64,000 nucleotides of DNA. Origin: Actinoplanes utahensis (GTDB lineage: Bacteria; Actinomycetota; Actinomycetes; Mycobacteriales; Micromonosporaceae). Numbering within the stretch: position 1 is the stretch's first letter; each line of letters starts with the position of its first letter. This document shows, piece after piece, positions 18,100 to 27,121 of the stretch. A program made the translations under genes and the position numbers. Below the pieces are notes generated by a model that was given only the letters and a program-made list of their open reading frames with translations, made no database searches and had not been told where the DNA came from. The stretch is taken from contig NZ_BOMZ01000051.1 in the NCBI RefSeq assembly GCF_016862455.1, positions 114,614 through 178,613 of the forward strand, in the 5' to 3' direction.

Positions 18100-18603
18100 T
18101 TCTTTGTTTCGGCCACCGCTCTCGGCTTTCGCGGCCCTGAAGCGGGTTCTGTCAGAACGATTCTCCTGGGATTTCGAGGCGAGGTGTTCCGGGGAGTTCA
18201 GCCGTTCCAGAAGGCCCGTCGAGACGTTCTAGGCTTCCCGCAGCCCTATCCCCGTAGGTCGTCCCCATGCCCGAGCTTCCATCGATCCGCTGGGTCAGCG
18301 CGACCGCGTCCGAGTAGTCTCGCGCCGAATGGAAACCGTCCCCGACGATGTCCTCGCGGGGTTGGTTTCGCCGCTGCGTGTCCGTCCGAGCGCCGACGTA
18401 CATCTGCCGAGGCGAGCTGCGCCGGTCGTTCCGGCTGGCGCGCATCCTGGTCCACTCGCCTGGGTCATGACCGCTCCTCGCCTTGTTTCCCCGACGGCCT
18501 TCCTGTCGGCACGGGCCTGGTCGTCCGGATGGGCTCGCTCGGTTGCTCGCCCAGCAATCGCCACGGTGGTCCCGACACGTCATCCTGTGTCCGCCTTCCC
18601 GTG
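18100..18603. other. Non-coding stretch between parB and the SDR/ligase pseudogene
   Basis: About 500 bp with no recognisable gene on either strand. Open frames are Arg/Ser/Pro-rich with no third-position GC bias, unlike neighbouring genes. No repeat or hairpin beyond the parB terminator stands out. Confidence 0.5.
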
Positions 18604-21046
18604 TCAGCCGTCACGGTGCTGCGATGTTTCACGTGAAACCTCGGGCTTCCGGAGCGGCTTGCCGGTGGCGGTGCGGTGGAGGGCGGGGACGATGCTGAGG
18701 TCGCGCGGACGCTCGGCGTCGGAAAGCCGCGGGCGCAGCCAGTCCCGCAACTGATCAGCCGTCAGGGCCCGGCCGGGATGGATCTCCACGGTGGCCCGGA
18801 GCCGCTGGCCGAACTCCGGGTCGGCGACCGATTCCAGCAGCACGTCGGAGACGTCGGGATGTTCCGTGATGACGGCGGCCACGGGCCCGGGATAGACGTT
18901 CTCGCCGCCCGAGACGATCATGTCGTCGAGTCGCCCGTCGACGAACAGCCGGCCGGCCGAATCGAGGTGGCCGAGGTCTCCGGTCGCGAGCCAGCGGCCG
19001 TCCGGGTGCCAGCCCTGTATCTGAACCTCGCCGGTCTCCCCGGGCAACAACGGTGTGCCCGCGGAATCGACGATCCGGATCCGCACCCCGCGAGGAGCCC
19101 GTCCGACCGTGCCGGGGCTGCCTTCAGATCAGCCGGTGTGGCCATCGCCGCCCAGCCTGCCTCCGTGGTGGCGTACATGTTGAACGTCCGATCCCCGAAT
19201 CGCTCGCGTAGCCGTGCGGACAGGTCTGCCGTCAGAGGTGCGGCACCGCTGACGATGCCACGCAACGAGCCGAGGGCCGCCGGCCATCGTGAGGCAGGCA
19301 GCTCACAGATCCGGCGTAGTTGGATCGGTAGCGCGAACAACAGGCCGGCCCGGTTGTCGGCCACCGCGTGGAGAATCCGTTCCGGATCGCCGCCGGGTAC
19401 CAGCACCACGGGCGCGCCCAGAATCAGGCCGGCGGACAGATAGGTCAGGCCGTACCCGTGATGCGGTGGGGTCGCCACCACGATCGGCTCCCCACGGCGC
19501 ACCGGTGTGAGCCGCAGATGCGTAGTCACCGGTCCGACAAGCATGCCCACCGACAGCGGCCGAGACACAGCGCGCGGTATCCCGGTGGTGCCCGACGTCA
19601 GCACGAACGTCCGTCCCGGCTTCGGTCTTCCACCGCCAGTCGCCACCCTGCCGGTCCGCTCTCGCGCCGCCGTGTTGGGCGGCCGGCCGACTGCCCTGTC
19701 GGCAGCGTCCTGGACTGCTTCGTCGTCAACGGCGGTGAGGAGATGCGGCCAGGCTATCGAGGGCAGGCCGACCTCGGGACCGCCCGGTTCGTGAACGAGA
19801 CTGGAGATCCGTTCCTGGCGTAGCAGTTCCACGAGACGTCCGTGTGGCAGATCGGGTGGCAGCAGAATCACGTCGGCGCCCAGCCGAGCCAGCCCGACCG
19901 CTGCCGCTACCAGACCGCGATGCCCGCCACAGGCCAGCCCCACCCGATCGCCGGGCCGCACCCCGAGCAACGTCACTGCTCTCCTCGCACCGATTCCGGC
20001 GACGAAGTCCAACTGCGGATAGGTCATCGGCCCGTCCGCATCCACGAGCGCGATGCCGGTGGGCGGACCACCCGCCAACGCCGTGGCGAGACTACGGCCG
20101 TGCCGACGGCTGGCCTTCAGAAGTCGCACCAGCCGGCTCGGCCGCAGCAGTCCGGTCGCCGCCAGAACACGTAGCGGCTCGACCGCGTCGATCATCCGGA
20201 CGCCCATCGCCAACGCCCGTTCGACGGTGCGGGGCAGAGCCGCCGAAACGACCACACCGATGCGGGCCCACCACGGCCACCAGGATCGGCGATGCGCCAG
20301 CACCCGGCAGACGACGTCGGCGGCCTCCGCTGCGGACATCATCGGGACATGCTGATAGTGCGCGGTGGGTGCGCTCATCCGGGTGCGGACCAAACTGAGG
20401 TACGCCGTACTGACGGTCACCCGATCCCGCCGCAACTCCACGGCGGCCCCACGAAGCCACGTGTCGAACGCCGCCTTGGAGGAGTGATAGGCCGACCAGT
20501 TCGGCGAGTGCATCGCGAGCCCGGCAGTCGACACGTTGACGACCTGCCCGCCGCCGGCTGCACGCATGACCGGCAGAAGCGCCAGCAGCAGCGCACCGGA
20601 CCCAGGTGATTCACACTGAGCGTGCGTTCGATGTCATGGAAGCGGTCGGCAGTGTCGGCCACCGGCCGCCGGATGGAACGCCCGGCATTGCAGACCACGA
20701 CATCGATCCGGCGATACCGGCCGACCAGATCCACGGCCAAGGCCGCCGCCTCCTGAGACGAGGAAAGATCAGCTGGGTGTACGAACGCTTCCCCGCCCGC
20801 GGCGACAATCTCCGCCCGGACTTCCTCGAGCCGGCCCACGGTCCGGGCCACCAGCAGTACGGTGGCCCCGGCACCTGCCAGCCGGCGAGCCGTCGCGGCG
20901 CCGATACCTTCCGACGCTCCGGTGACGAGAACGATCCGCCCATTCACAGCCGCCCGAAGCCGCTGCTCGTTCGGTCGCCGACGGGCAATGCCCGCTGCGA
21001 TCCGTACCCCATGCTTGATCCAGCCCATCGCGCCATTGTGTGACAT
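18604..21046 (-). pseudogene. SDR oxidoreductase / AMP-dependent acyl ligase fusion, two frameshifts
   Basis: Read from the ATG at 21046 (preceded by GGAG), the first frame gives a short-chain dehydrogenase: GRIVLVTGASEGIGAATARRL (TGxxxGIG cofactor motif) and VVVCNAGRSIRRP. A one-base deletion near 20595-20598 moves the reading to a second frame, which continues the SDR (VVNVSTAGLAMHSPNWSAYH with the YxxxK catalytic pair) and then enters an adenylate-forming ligase: FVLTSGTTGIPRAVSRP, NMYATTEAGWAAMATPADLK. A second one-base deletion at a C-run near 19113-19117 shifts to a third frame with the ligase C-terminus: LATGDLGHLDSAGRLFVDG, RLDDMIVSGGENVYPGPV, and the catalytic-lysine segment TATGKPLRKP. 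Repairing both gives about 814 residues. Both indels could be sequencing errors, but the decayed surroundings favour a pseudogene. Substrate unknown. Confidence 0.8.
18626..18639. promoter_or_regulatory. parS: parS site 3
   Basis: Exact GTTTCACGTGAAAC. It lies in the last codons of the AMP-ligase frame, where it reads VSRET just after the TGKPLRKP lysine motif. Confidence 0.92.
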
Positions 21047-22054
21047 GGCGTTCTCCGGATCCAGGTTGCTTCTCCTGGCCCTATCCGTCCTATCCGTCCT
21101 ATCCGCCTTGTTCGCCTTGTTCGCCCTATAAGGATGCGGACTGTGCAATGACGGCGCTTGCCTCGCAGGGCTTGGAACGAAACACGTCTGAGGCGCGCGA
21201 TCGGCGCCCGATCCGGCCCCGGCACCTGATGGTCTGGCCGTCTCCCGCACGGAAACCGGCCAACGTGCCCCCCGGTTCGAGGACTTCGTGATGCACGAGG
21301 TGGCGATCCAAAGACTCGAGCCTCAGCCGCAATATGAAGCGGAAGCAACGAGCATCCAGACTCATGAGACGCGCGACTGTGCGGGACGGGACGTTAAGCA
21401 GGCGCGTCGACTCCGGGAGCCGATCCAGCGAGTGGCACGCGGTGTCAGCCGAAGCGAGTCACCCACATGAACAGTCACGCCGGCCCGCAGCCCGCCGTCT
21501 GCCGCCCGTCCCGTCTGCCGCCCCCGTCTGCCGCCGTCGTCTGCTGCTCGCCATCCGTCGTCTGATGCCCGGCTGCCCGCAGCCCGCTGCCCGCCGTGCC
21601 TAGAGAAGTTTTCAGCGGCGTAGGTACGGGTTCCCGACCAGCCCTTGCAGTCCCTCTCGCTTGCAGCGTCTTCGAGCCCCGCCTCCGTTGCTTAGCTCAG
21701 GCCGCGATTCTGTGCCGCTAACGGTTCTTGGCACCGGCTGTCCCCAGCGCCTGCCGAGGCCTGTTCGTGTCGGCCGTGCCTTCGTGCCACCATCGGATCC
21801 TTTGTGTCGCCGTGCCTCCATGCCCGCTAGGCGTTTCTCGAGTCGCCCGCGCCAGGCTGAGTGCCCGCGTTCGTTCAGCTTGCCAAGATCCTTGCTGGTG
21901 ACCTTTGAAGATCCGGAGCCGAATCCTGTTGCCCCGGAGCATGCTCAGGCGTGTCTTCCGGAAGGTTCTGTCTGACCACCGGGCGGTTGTCTCCGAGTTG
22001 GATCGATATAGGCGTGAAGGCCCCGACTGCGTTGCATTGCCGGGTCCGGGCCGT

Positions 22055-22068
22055 GTTTCACGTGAAAC
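22055..22068. promoter_or_regulatory. parS: parS site 4
   Basis: Exact GTTTCACGTGAAAC in non-coding DNA. Its start is only 26 bp from that of site 5, making a close pair. Confidence 0.93.
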
Positions 22069-22080
22069 AGAGATCTAGCC

Positions 22081-22094
22081 GTTTCACGTGAAAC
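22081..22094. promoter_or_regulatory. parS: parS site 5
   Basis: Exact GTTTCACGTGAAAC, paired with site 4, with 12 bp between the two palindromes. Confidence 0.93.
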
Positions 22095-22623
22095 GGCCCG
22101 TCGCGCGCCGCAAATCGGATAAGGACACGACGGTGACCCTCCGCGGCTCCGGGATCTTCGTCCCCTCTTACTGGCAGTCGCTCGGTGACTTGGGGCGCGA
22201 ATGTGCGAATGCTCAACCGGTCGTCTTCTTCCCCCTCATTCGAGCGGCGGCCCTTGATCGGTACGTGTCCGTCGGCCAGCTAGAGCGCGTACCTCCAGTT
22301 GGCGGCCGTAACAGTGCATCTGACTGTGGGGCCCTACACGGCGGGAAGACATTCGTGCCTTGGGCTACCCGGCCAGAAGTCGATTCAATCCCTGAGCGGG
22401 TGGCCATCCGACGGGAGGTTGCTTCGTGCCATGGCCCCATGCGCCAGGAGGGATTTGTGCCGTGGAGCCAACCAGCGGTTGTCGGAACGAAGGTCGAGTC
22501 GTTCGTCGTGCCATGGGATAAGACCATGGCGAACCGCGAAGGTGTGAGGATTTCCAGCCTCCGTTGTCTTCTACGACGAAGCGAACGAGCCTTCTGCGAG
22601 CCGCAGCATTCGGTGTCCACTCG

Positions 22624-22637
22624 GTTTCACGTGAAAC
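22624..22637. promoter_or_regulatory. parS: parS site 6
   Basis: Exact GTTTCACGTGAAAC, embedded in the longer palindrome CGGTTTCACGTGAAACCG (22622-22639). Confidence 0.93.
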
Positions 22638-23302
22638 CGGTGTTTCCGGTTGAGGCCGGCAAGCAGCTCGTTGATGTTGCCCGCTCTCGAGGCTGCGTTG
22701 AAGAGGCGAGGACGTGCAGCCGTTGTGGCGGGCGAGATTTGCCAGTGACCAGAACGGCCGATCACAGCAAGTTCTAGGAAACGATGGTGGCAGCCGAGGG
22801 GTGAGACCAGCGCCGCTAGAACGCAGGCGCCTGCTGATTCCCGAATTCACGGCGCCCATGCCGACCAGGTCGTGCCGGCTCAGCGGTTCGCGCCGGTGGA
22901 CCGCACCCCGGTCACGACCAGTGCTGACACAGATGATGACGATGGCGTTGCGGTTTACCTGTCGTCTCTCTCTACCTCCCATTTCGTACGGTCGTCGCCG
23001 CTCTCCGTCGGACTGCGGCCGTCCCGCCTGCTCCGCGCGAGGTGGGTGCGGTGGGTTGCGGCCGACACGCGGGCTGCGGGCTGATGCGGTGGTTCCGCTC
23101 ACCCCCTCTACGGGCTCGCCGTTCGTCCACACCCGCTCCAACCGCTCGCGTGGCGATCTACGGCTCGAATTGGACCGCAGGTGTCCAGGCACGCTCCGGA
23201 AGCACATGCGTGGAGACTTGCGGCTCGGCTCAGACCACAGATCTCCACGCGAGTTGGTGTGGAGATCCGTGGTCGGTTGAAGCACCAGAAGAGGTGCTTA
23301 CC

Positions 23303-23440
23303 CCCGGGAACGGCTGCTGAAGGCGGTCGCCGACAGCGGGCGGCAGGTCGGGCTGCTGATCGAGACCAACCACCCGTCGCGGTACGGGGCCGAGGTGGAA
23401 CGCCGGCTCGTCGGGATGCTGCAGTCGCTCGTTCCCTACA
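23303..23440 (+). pseudogene. Fragment resembling glycerophosphodiester phosphodiesterase
   Basis: One frame reads ERLLKAVADSGRQVGLLIET followed by NHPSRYGAEVERRLVGMLQS. This resembles the 'ETKHPTRYGG-VE' core of actinobacterial GlpQ-type enzymes, which hydrolyse glycerophosphodiesters. Only about 45 residues are recognisable. The N-terminal TIM-barrel strands and the rest of the catalytic residues are missing, and a stop lies upstream at about 23278. It is a degenerate gene piece in the relic region. Family assignment is by motif memory only. Confidence 0.45.
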
Positions 23441-23535
23441 AGGCCCGCAGGTCGCTTCACGCATCGCGAGACCGGCTATCAGATGACCGTAGACTCGCCC
23501 GTGCCCGTGCCCGTGCCCGTGCCGTCGCGCGCCTC

Positions 23536-23633
23536 GCGCCCCGCGCCCCGCGCCCCGCGCCGTCCGCGCGCCCCGCGCCCCGCGCCGTCCGCGCGCCCCG
23601 CGCCCCGCGCCGTCCGCGCGCCTCGCGCCGCCC
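23536..23633. repeat. CpG-rich 25-bp tandem repeat
   Basis: GCCGTCCGCGCG recurs at 23559, 23584 and 23609, exactly 25 bp apart, within a unit made of CCCCGCG blocks. The array is immediately preceded by four GCCCGT hexamers around 23497-23521. It is not in a credible gene. Confidence 0.85.
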
Positions 23634-24303
23634 TTACCGCTGTTCGTTGTCGGATACGCCTTGTGCATTGCTCACCACGGCTGAAGGCCATCGCCGCATG
23701 GACGCCGGCGCCGACCCATGCCGAGGTGTGCTTCCCGTCGCCGGAGCCCTAAGTTCATCGCGCCGCGGCCCTCGGGGTGCCGGTTCCCGCACGGAGACCG
23801 GATATGACTCTGCGGCGGGGTGCTCTACCTGCCTGACGAGGCGACGGGTGGAATTGCGGGGAGTGTTGCCGAGCTCTGTGAGCGGCTGCTCCGGGAGGCG
23901 ACCGGCTCCGTCGAGCGGACCTGGTGTGTCAGTGGATCTGAACCAACGTGGGGAGGCACACCGCGTTGTGCTTGCGTCGTGGGCGGCGACCTTTGTCTCC
24001 GGAAACTGCCGATCTGGCGATGCCGCAAGGAACAGGCCGGTTTTGAGCCTGCAATAGCTTCGACATCAAGCAGGGCGCTGCACCTCGCAGCGGCACCACG
24101 GCTGTCGGCATCCGCCCGCCGCGGTGGCATCTTGAGCGAAGCCCGGGTTGGTTTGTGCCGCTGGCTTCCAATGGGTGGGTCCCGAGCGCGGGTCTGTACG
24201 GCGATGAGAACGAGTCGCCGGGACTGGCTGGGTGTCAGGCGGGCAGAAGACGCAAAGTTTTCAGCACGGCTTGAGAACAACTCGGTGATGGGTCTGTTCC
24301 AGG

Positions 24304-24440
24304 CAGATCGGGTCGCCCGGCTATCGGCACCGATGTAGAGCACACAACACAGGTTGAGGAGGCCGCATAGTGACCCGTCCTCCAACGGTAGGTCGTGGGG
24401 CCGCACGGTGACCCCTCCGAGACGAGGGACGACGGGCGCC
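24304..24440 (-). pseudogene. Relic of a D-Ala-D-Ala ligase gene
   Basis: By hand alignment, 24304-24383 matches 26818-26897 inside the intact ddl at 63 of 80 bases with no gaps. The minus-strand frame reads LEDGSLCGLLNLCCVLYIGA then DSRATRSAWN, against EDGSLRGVLDLCGVPYIGA then DARTARLAWD in ddl. Similarity fades within about 60 bp on either side, and no full-length frame exists. It lies 2.5 kb from the functional copy and in the same orientation, so it is either an old local duplication or a remnant of a divergent paralogue. Confidence 0.75.
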
Positions 24441-24615
24441 TCGTATGCGAGAAGCGTTCGTGCGAGCGCATTTCGAGGGTGCCGACGAGCTAATGATCTA
24501 CGACGTAGAACCGGGCGGGGTGGCGTCGGAGAGACAGATGGCGGAGATGCAGACATGCGCGGACTCCACTATCCACAACCTGTGTGTGACGCCTGTTGAT
24601 GGTGGGACGTGGCAG

Positions 24616-24629
24616 GTTTCACGTGAAAC
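24616..24629. promoter_or_regulatory. parS: parS site 7
   Basis: Exact GTTTCACGTGAAAC lying between two DnaA-box motifs (24569 and 24661). Confidence 0.93.
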
Positions 24630-24693
24630 GATGCCGATGTTGTGGACGTCGTCCACCGCTCTATCCACAGGGTGCGCAAGCGTTCTACGTCGA

Positions 24694-24707
24694 GTTTCAC
24701 GTGAAAC
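24694..24707. promoter_or_regulatory. parS: parS site 8
   Basis: Exact GTTTCACGTGAAAC, 78 bp from site 7 and 9 bp before an exact DnaA box. It is the last parS seen in the window. Confidence 0.93.
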
Positions 24708-24876
24708 CAGCGAGCCTGTGGATAACTCCTGTGGATAACTTGGGGATGGGTGTGTGGATGACGGGACCTTCACGATCGTCGACGTGACAGTGCGCGGTGA
24801 GGCGGTCGAGGCAAGTCGCTCAGTCGTGCGAAATTGACCCGGGACAGGTCGTTGCGGGCTGGGCTAAGGTCACGTC

Positions 24877-25581
24877 GTGTCGGAGAACACCACCCCCCTG
24901 CCCGACTTCACTCGTTGGCCTTCGTTCCCGTTCGAAGGCGATATGCGGGTCAAGAAACTAGCGCCGCCTGTGGACGTCGAGCCGCCTCGGAGCGGTGAGG
25001 ACGGGTCGGATTGTGTGGCCTGTGGGACTCCTGACGACGCCTACATCTGGGTGAGCGAACGCTGGCGGGTGCGGGCGATGGATCGGCCGACCGGTCTTCC
25101 CATGGTTCTGATCCTGGAGTGCCGGTCGCACCTGGACCTCGGGGACCTTCCGAACCTGCTGGCGGCGGAGCTCGGCGTGATGACAGTCCGGCTGGAAAGG
25201 GCGATCCGGTCGCTGGACGGCGTGGCGCGGGTTCATGTGAATCGTTGGGGTGACGGTTCTGCCCATCTGCACATGTGGTTCCTGGCCCGGCCCTATGGTC
25301 GGCTGCAGCTTCGGGGGACGTTCCTGTCGCTCTGGGACGACATTCTTCCGGTCGTTCCCGAGGCGAAGTGGCGGGAGAACGTGGCTCTCGTCGCGGCTTG
25401 GCTCGCCGATTTCGGTGGTCAGGCCAACGCCGAACCGGCTCATATCGAGTGGGAATCCCCCTCCACCTTCAGCGTCCCGGTGCCGTCCGGCACGGATGCC
25501 GACCCGGAAAGCGGTCGACGTCCGGCGACGCTCGGTGACGTCGAGGCGGCCGAGACACCGTACGGCCCAGCGGTTCCCTGA
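24877..25581 (+). CDS. HIT-like (histidine-triad superfamily) protein
   Basis: 234 residues from the GTG at 24877. A CVAC cysteine pair (about residues 47-50) and the segment RVHVNRWGDGSAHLHMWFLA (about 119-138) recall the HIT superfamily zinc and His-x-His active-site region. However, the triad is reduced to HLHMW rather than the full H-x-H-x-H. HIT proteins are nucleotide hydrolases or transferases; with an incomplete triad the chemistry is uncertain. The first 30 residues (LPDFTRWPSFPFEGDMRVKK) and the C-terminal 35 residues are polar and look like accessory tails. The gene stands alone on the plus strand right after the DnaA-box/parS cluster and converges on ddl. Coding look is good. Confidence 0.75.
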   Translation: MSENTTPLPDFTRWPSFPFEGDMRVKKLAPPVDVEPPRSGEDGSDCVACGTPDDAYIWVSERWRVRAMDRPTGLPMVLILECRSHLDLGDLPNLLAAELGVMTVRLERAIRSLDGVARVHVNRWGDGSAHLHMWFLARPYGRLQLRGTFLSLWDDILPVVPEAKWRENVALVAAWLADFGGQANAEPAHIEWESPSTFSVPVPSGTDADPESGRRPATLGDVEAAETPYGPAVP

Positions 25582-26146
25582 GCGCGTACCTACCCCTAGG
25601 TTTCGCATTCCTGACGTGCCGGACGCGCGTCGTCGCGCGTACTTCAACGGGATTCTCGACCGCGACATTCAATCCTGCGCCAGGGACGGCAGAAGCGGCG
25701 AGGTAGGCGGCGTAGAGCAGCACCACAGGCGCGCCGGAAGCTGTGGTGCGCAGCATGGTCAGAATCCACACCAATCGGCGCCGTGGGCGCCCGCGAGCGG
25801 GCATTGCGGCCGGCATTGCGATCATCCGGCGACCCTCGGGATGACGTTCGGCGCGGAAGACGGGGATACGGGCGGCGAACGGCGGCTGATGAGAATCGCC
25901 GTAAAGGGACGGCCGAAGTCCAACGCACGGGGGGATGGATGACCCGACCTCATCGGGACATGGGGATGGACAGCCAAAGCCCAGCAGGACGTGGGAAAGG
26001 ACGGCTGAAGGCCGGCGGGACATAGGGAGGGACCGTTGAAGGCCGACGGAACTCGGGCCGTTGCTACGTCCGCAGACCGGGTAGCAGCCGGGGCCGGCTT
26101 CCGGGTGAGGGAAACCGGCCCGCAGCCACATGGACGGCCGGAGCGG
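25582..26146. other. Intergenic region between HIT-like gene and ddl
   Basis: 565 bp with no gene I can support. A minus-strand frame ending inside the HIT-like gene has one hydrophobic stretch, but its tail lies antisense to that gene. A short imperfect direct repeat (GGACGGCTGAAGGCCG at about 25999 and GGACCGTTGAAGGCCG at about 26029) is visible. Like the relic region, it may be decayed DNA. Confidence 0.4.
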
Positions 26147-27121
26147 TCAGTGGGAGTTGCGGGCGATGGCCCGCTCGACCAGGGCGCTCATCACCGCGCC
26201 CAGGTCCACGCCGGCGGCCTGAATCGCGAGTGGCAGCAGGGACGTCTCCGTCATCCCCGGGGCCACGTTGCACCCCAGCACCTGCGGTTCCCCGTCCTCC
26301 GCCACGATCACGTCGATCCGGGACAGGTCACGCAGGCCCAGGGCCTTGTACGCCGCCAGCGCCGTCTCCGAGACCCGCGCCGCCACCTCCGGCGTGAGCC
26401 GCGCCGGCACGTGCCACGTCGTCAGGCCGGCGGTGTAGCGGGCCGCATAGTCGTACACCCCGTCGCGCGGGACGATCTCGACGATCGGAAGGGCTTCCGG
26501 ACCGGCCCCCGAATCGATGATCGACACCGCCACGTTGGTCCCGGTCACGTATTGCTCGACGAGAGCTGTGGAGTCGTACGCGAAACAACCCACCATGGCC
26601 GCCGGCAGGTCCGCAGCGTCCCGCACCACCGCGGCTCCCAACCCGGACCCGCCCTGTGCGGGTTTCACCATGAGCGGCAGCCCGAGCCGGGAGACGATCC
26701 GGTCGAGCACCGCGACCGCCCCGAGTTCGGAGAACCGGTCGTGCGGCAGTGCCACCCAGTCCGGTGTCGGAATCCCGGCCTCGTGCAGCATCGATTTCGC
26801 GGACGGTTTGTCCCAGGCGAGCCGGGCGGTCCGGGCATCGGCGCCGATGTAGGGCACTCCGCACAGGTCGAGGACGCCGCGTAGTGACCCGTCCTCCCCG
26901 GTGGCGCCGTGCAGGGCGATCACCACCGCGTCGGGCGGGTCGGCTTGAAGGGCGGGCAGCAGGGACACGTCGGCGTCGTGCAGTTCGGCGGTCAGACCGG
27001 TGGACCGGAGGGCGTCCAGCACCCGGCGGCCGGATCGGTGGGACACGTCCCGTTCGTAGGACAGCCCGCCGGCCAGCACCAGAACTCGCACTTCGTCACG
27101 CGTACCCATGTCTGTGATCAT
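26147..27121 (-). CDS. ddl: D-alanine--D-alanine ligase, ATP-grasp, with altered Mg motif
   Basis: Joins two D-alanines for the peptidoglycan stem peptide. 324 residues from the ATG at 27121, whose ATGA overlaps the aminotransferase stop; an ATG 12 bp further in (MGTRDEVRVLVLAGG) is an alternative. ATP-grasp landmarks: GGLSYERDVS, ALHGATGEDGSLRGVLDLCG, IPTPDW, KPAQGGSGLGA and the C-terminal CNVAPGMTETSLLP. In typical Ddl enzymes the last motif is E-x-N-x-x-PGMT, the Glu and Asn holding Mg2+. Here the Glu position is Gly (VLGCNVAPGMT), so activity may be weak or changed. The residue is clear in the sequence; the effect is inferred. A relic of a related gene lies at 24.3 kb. Confidence 0.85.
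   Translation of the reverse strand: MITDMGTRDEVRVLVLAGGLSYERDVSHRSGRRVLDALRSTGLTAELHDADVSLLPALQADPPDAVVIALHGATGEDGSLRGVLDLCGVPYIGADARTARLAWDKPSAKSMLHEAGIPTPDWVALPHDRFSELGAVAVLDRIVSRLGLPLMVKPAQGGSGLGAAVVRDAADLPAAMVGCFAYDSTALVEQYVTGTNVAVSIIDSGAGPEALPIVEIVPRDGVYDYAARYTAGLTTWHVPARLTPEVAARVSETALAAYKALGLRDLSRIDVIVAEDGEPQVLGCNVAPGMTETSLLPLAIQAAGVDLGAVMSALVERAIARNSH

Larger units (their letters stand above)
24569..24738. promoter_or_regulatory. DnaA-box cluster interleaved with parS
   Basis: CTATCCACA at 24569 and 24661 (plus orientation), then two exact TGTGGATAA boxes at 24717-24725 and 24730-24738 (minus orientation, 13 bp apart). parS sites 7 and 8 lie between them. Four boxes in 170 bp outside oriC is far above the density elsewhere in the window. 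DnaA binding is inferred. Confidence 0.65.
21047..24876. other. Gene-poor relic region carrying parS and DnaA boxes
   Basis: A 3.8-kb stretch with no convincing intact gene. Open frames are short, overlap on both strands and lack the high third-position GC seen in neighbouring genes; parts such as 22300-22700 are visibly less GC-rich. It holds five parS sites, four DnaA boxes, 9-bp repeats at 21081-21127 (TATCCGTCC and TTGTTCGCC types), CCGTCTGCC-type simple sequence at 21480-21600, a 25-bp tandem repeat at 23540-23620, and fragments resembling a glycerophosphodiesterase and a D-Ala-D-Ala ligase. I read it as decayed DNA kept around centromere sites; a small functional gene cannot be excluded. 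Confidence 0.6.

Noticed and set aside
21126..21365. 79-codon minus-strand frame upstream of the SDR pseudogene
   Set aside because: No family resemblance, no ribosome site, and weak codon bias.
22088..22777. A 229-codon open frame between parS sites 5 and 6
   Set aside because: It begins in a parS palindrome, lacks third-position GC bias, has no ribosome site and reads FHVKP at parS site 6. It looks like chance openness in GC-rich relic DNA.
25469..25825. Possible 118-residue minus-strand membrane protein with one hydrophobic stretch
   Set aside because: Its last 38 codons are antisense to the HIT-like gene and Arg/Pro-rich, with no ribosome site. Not supportable.
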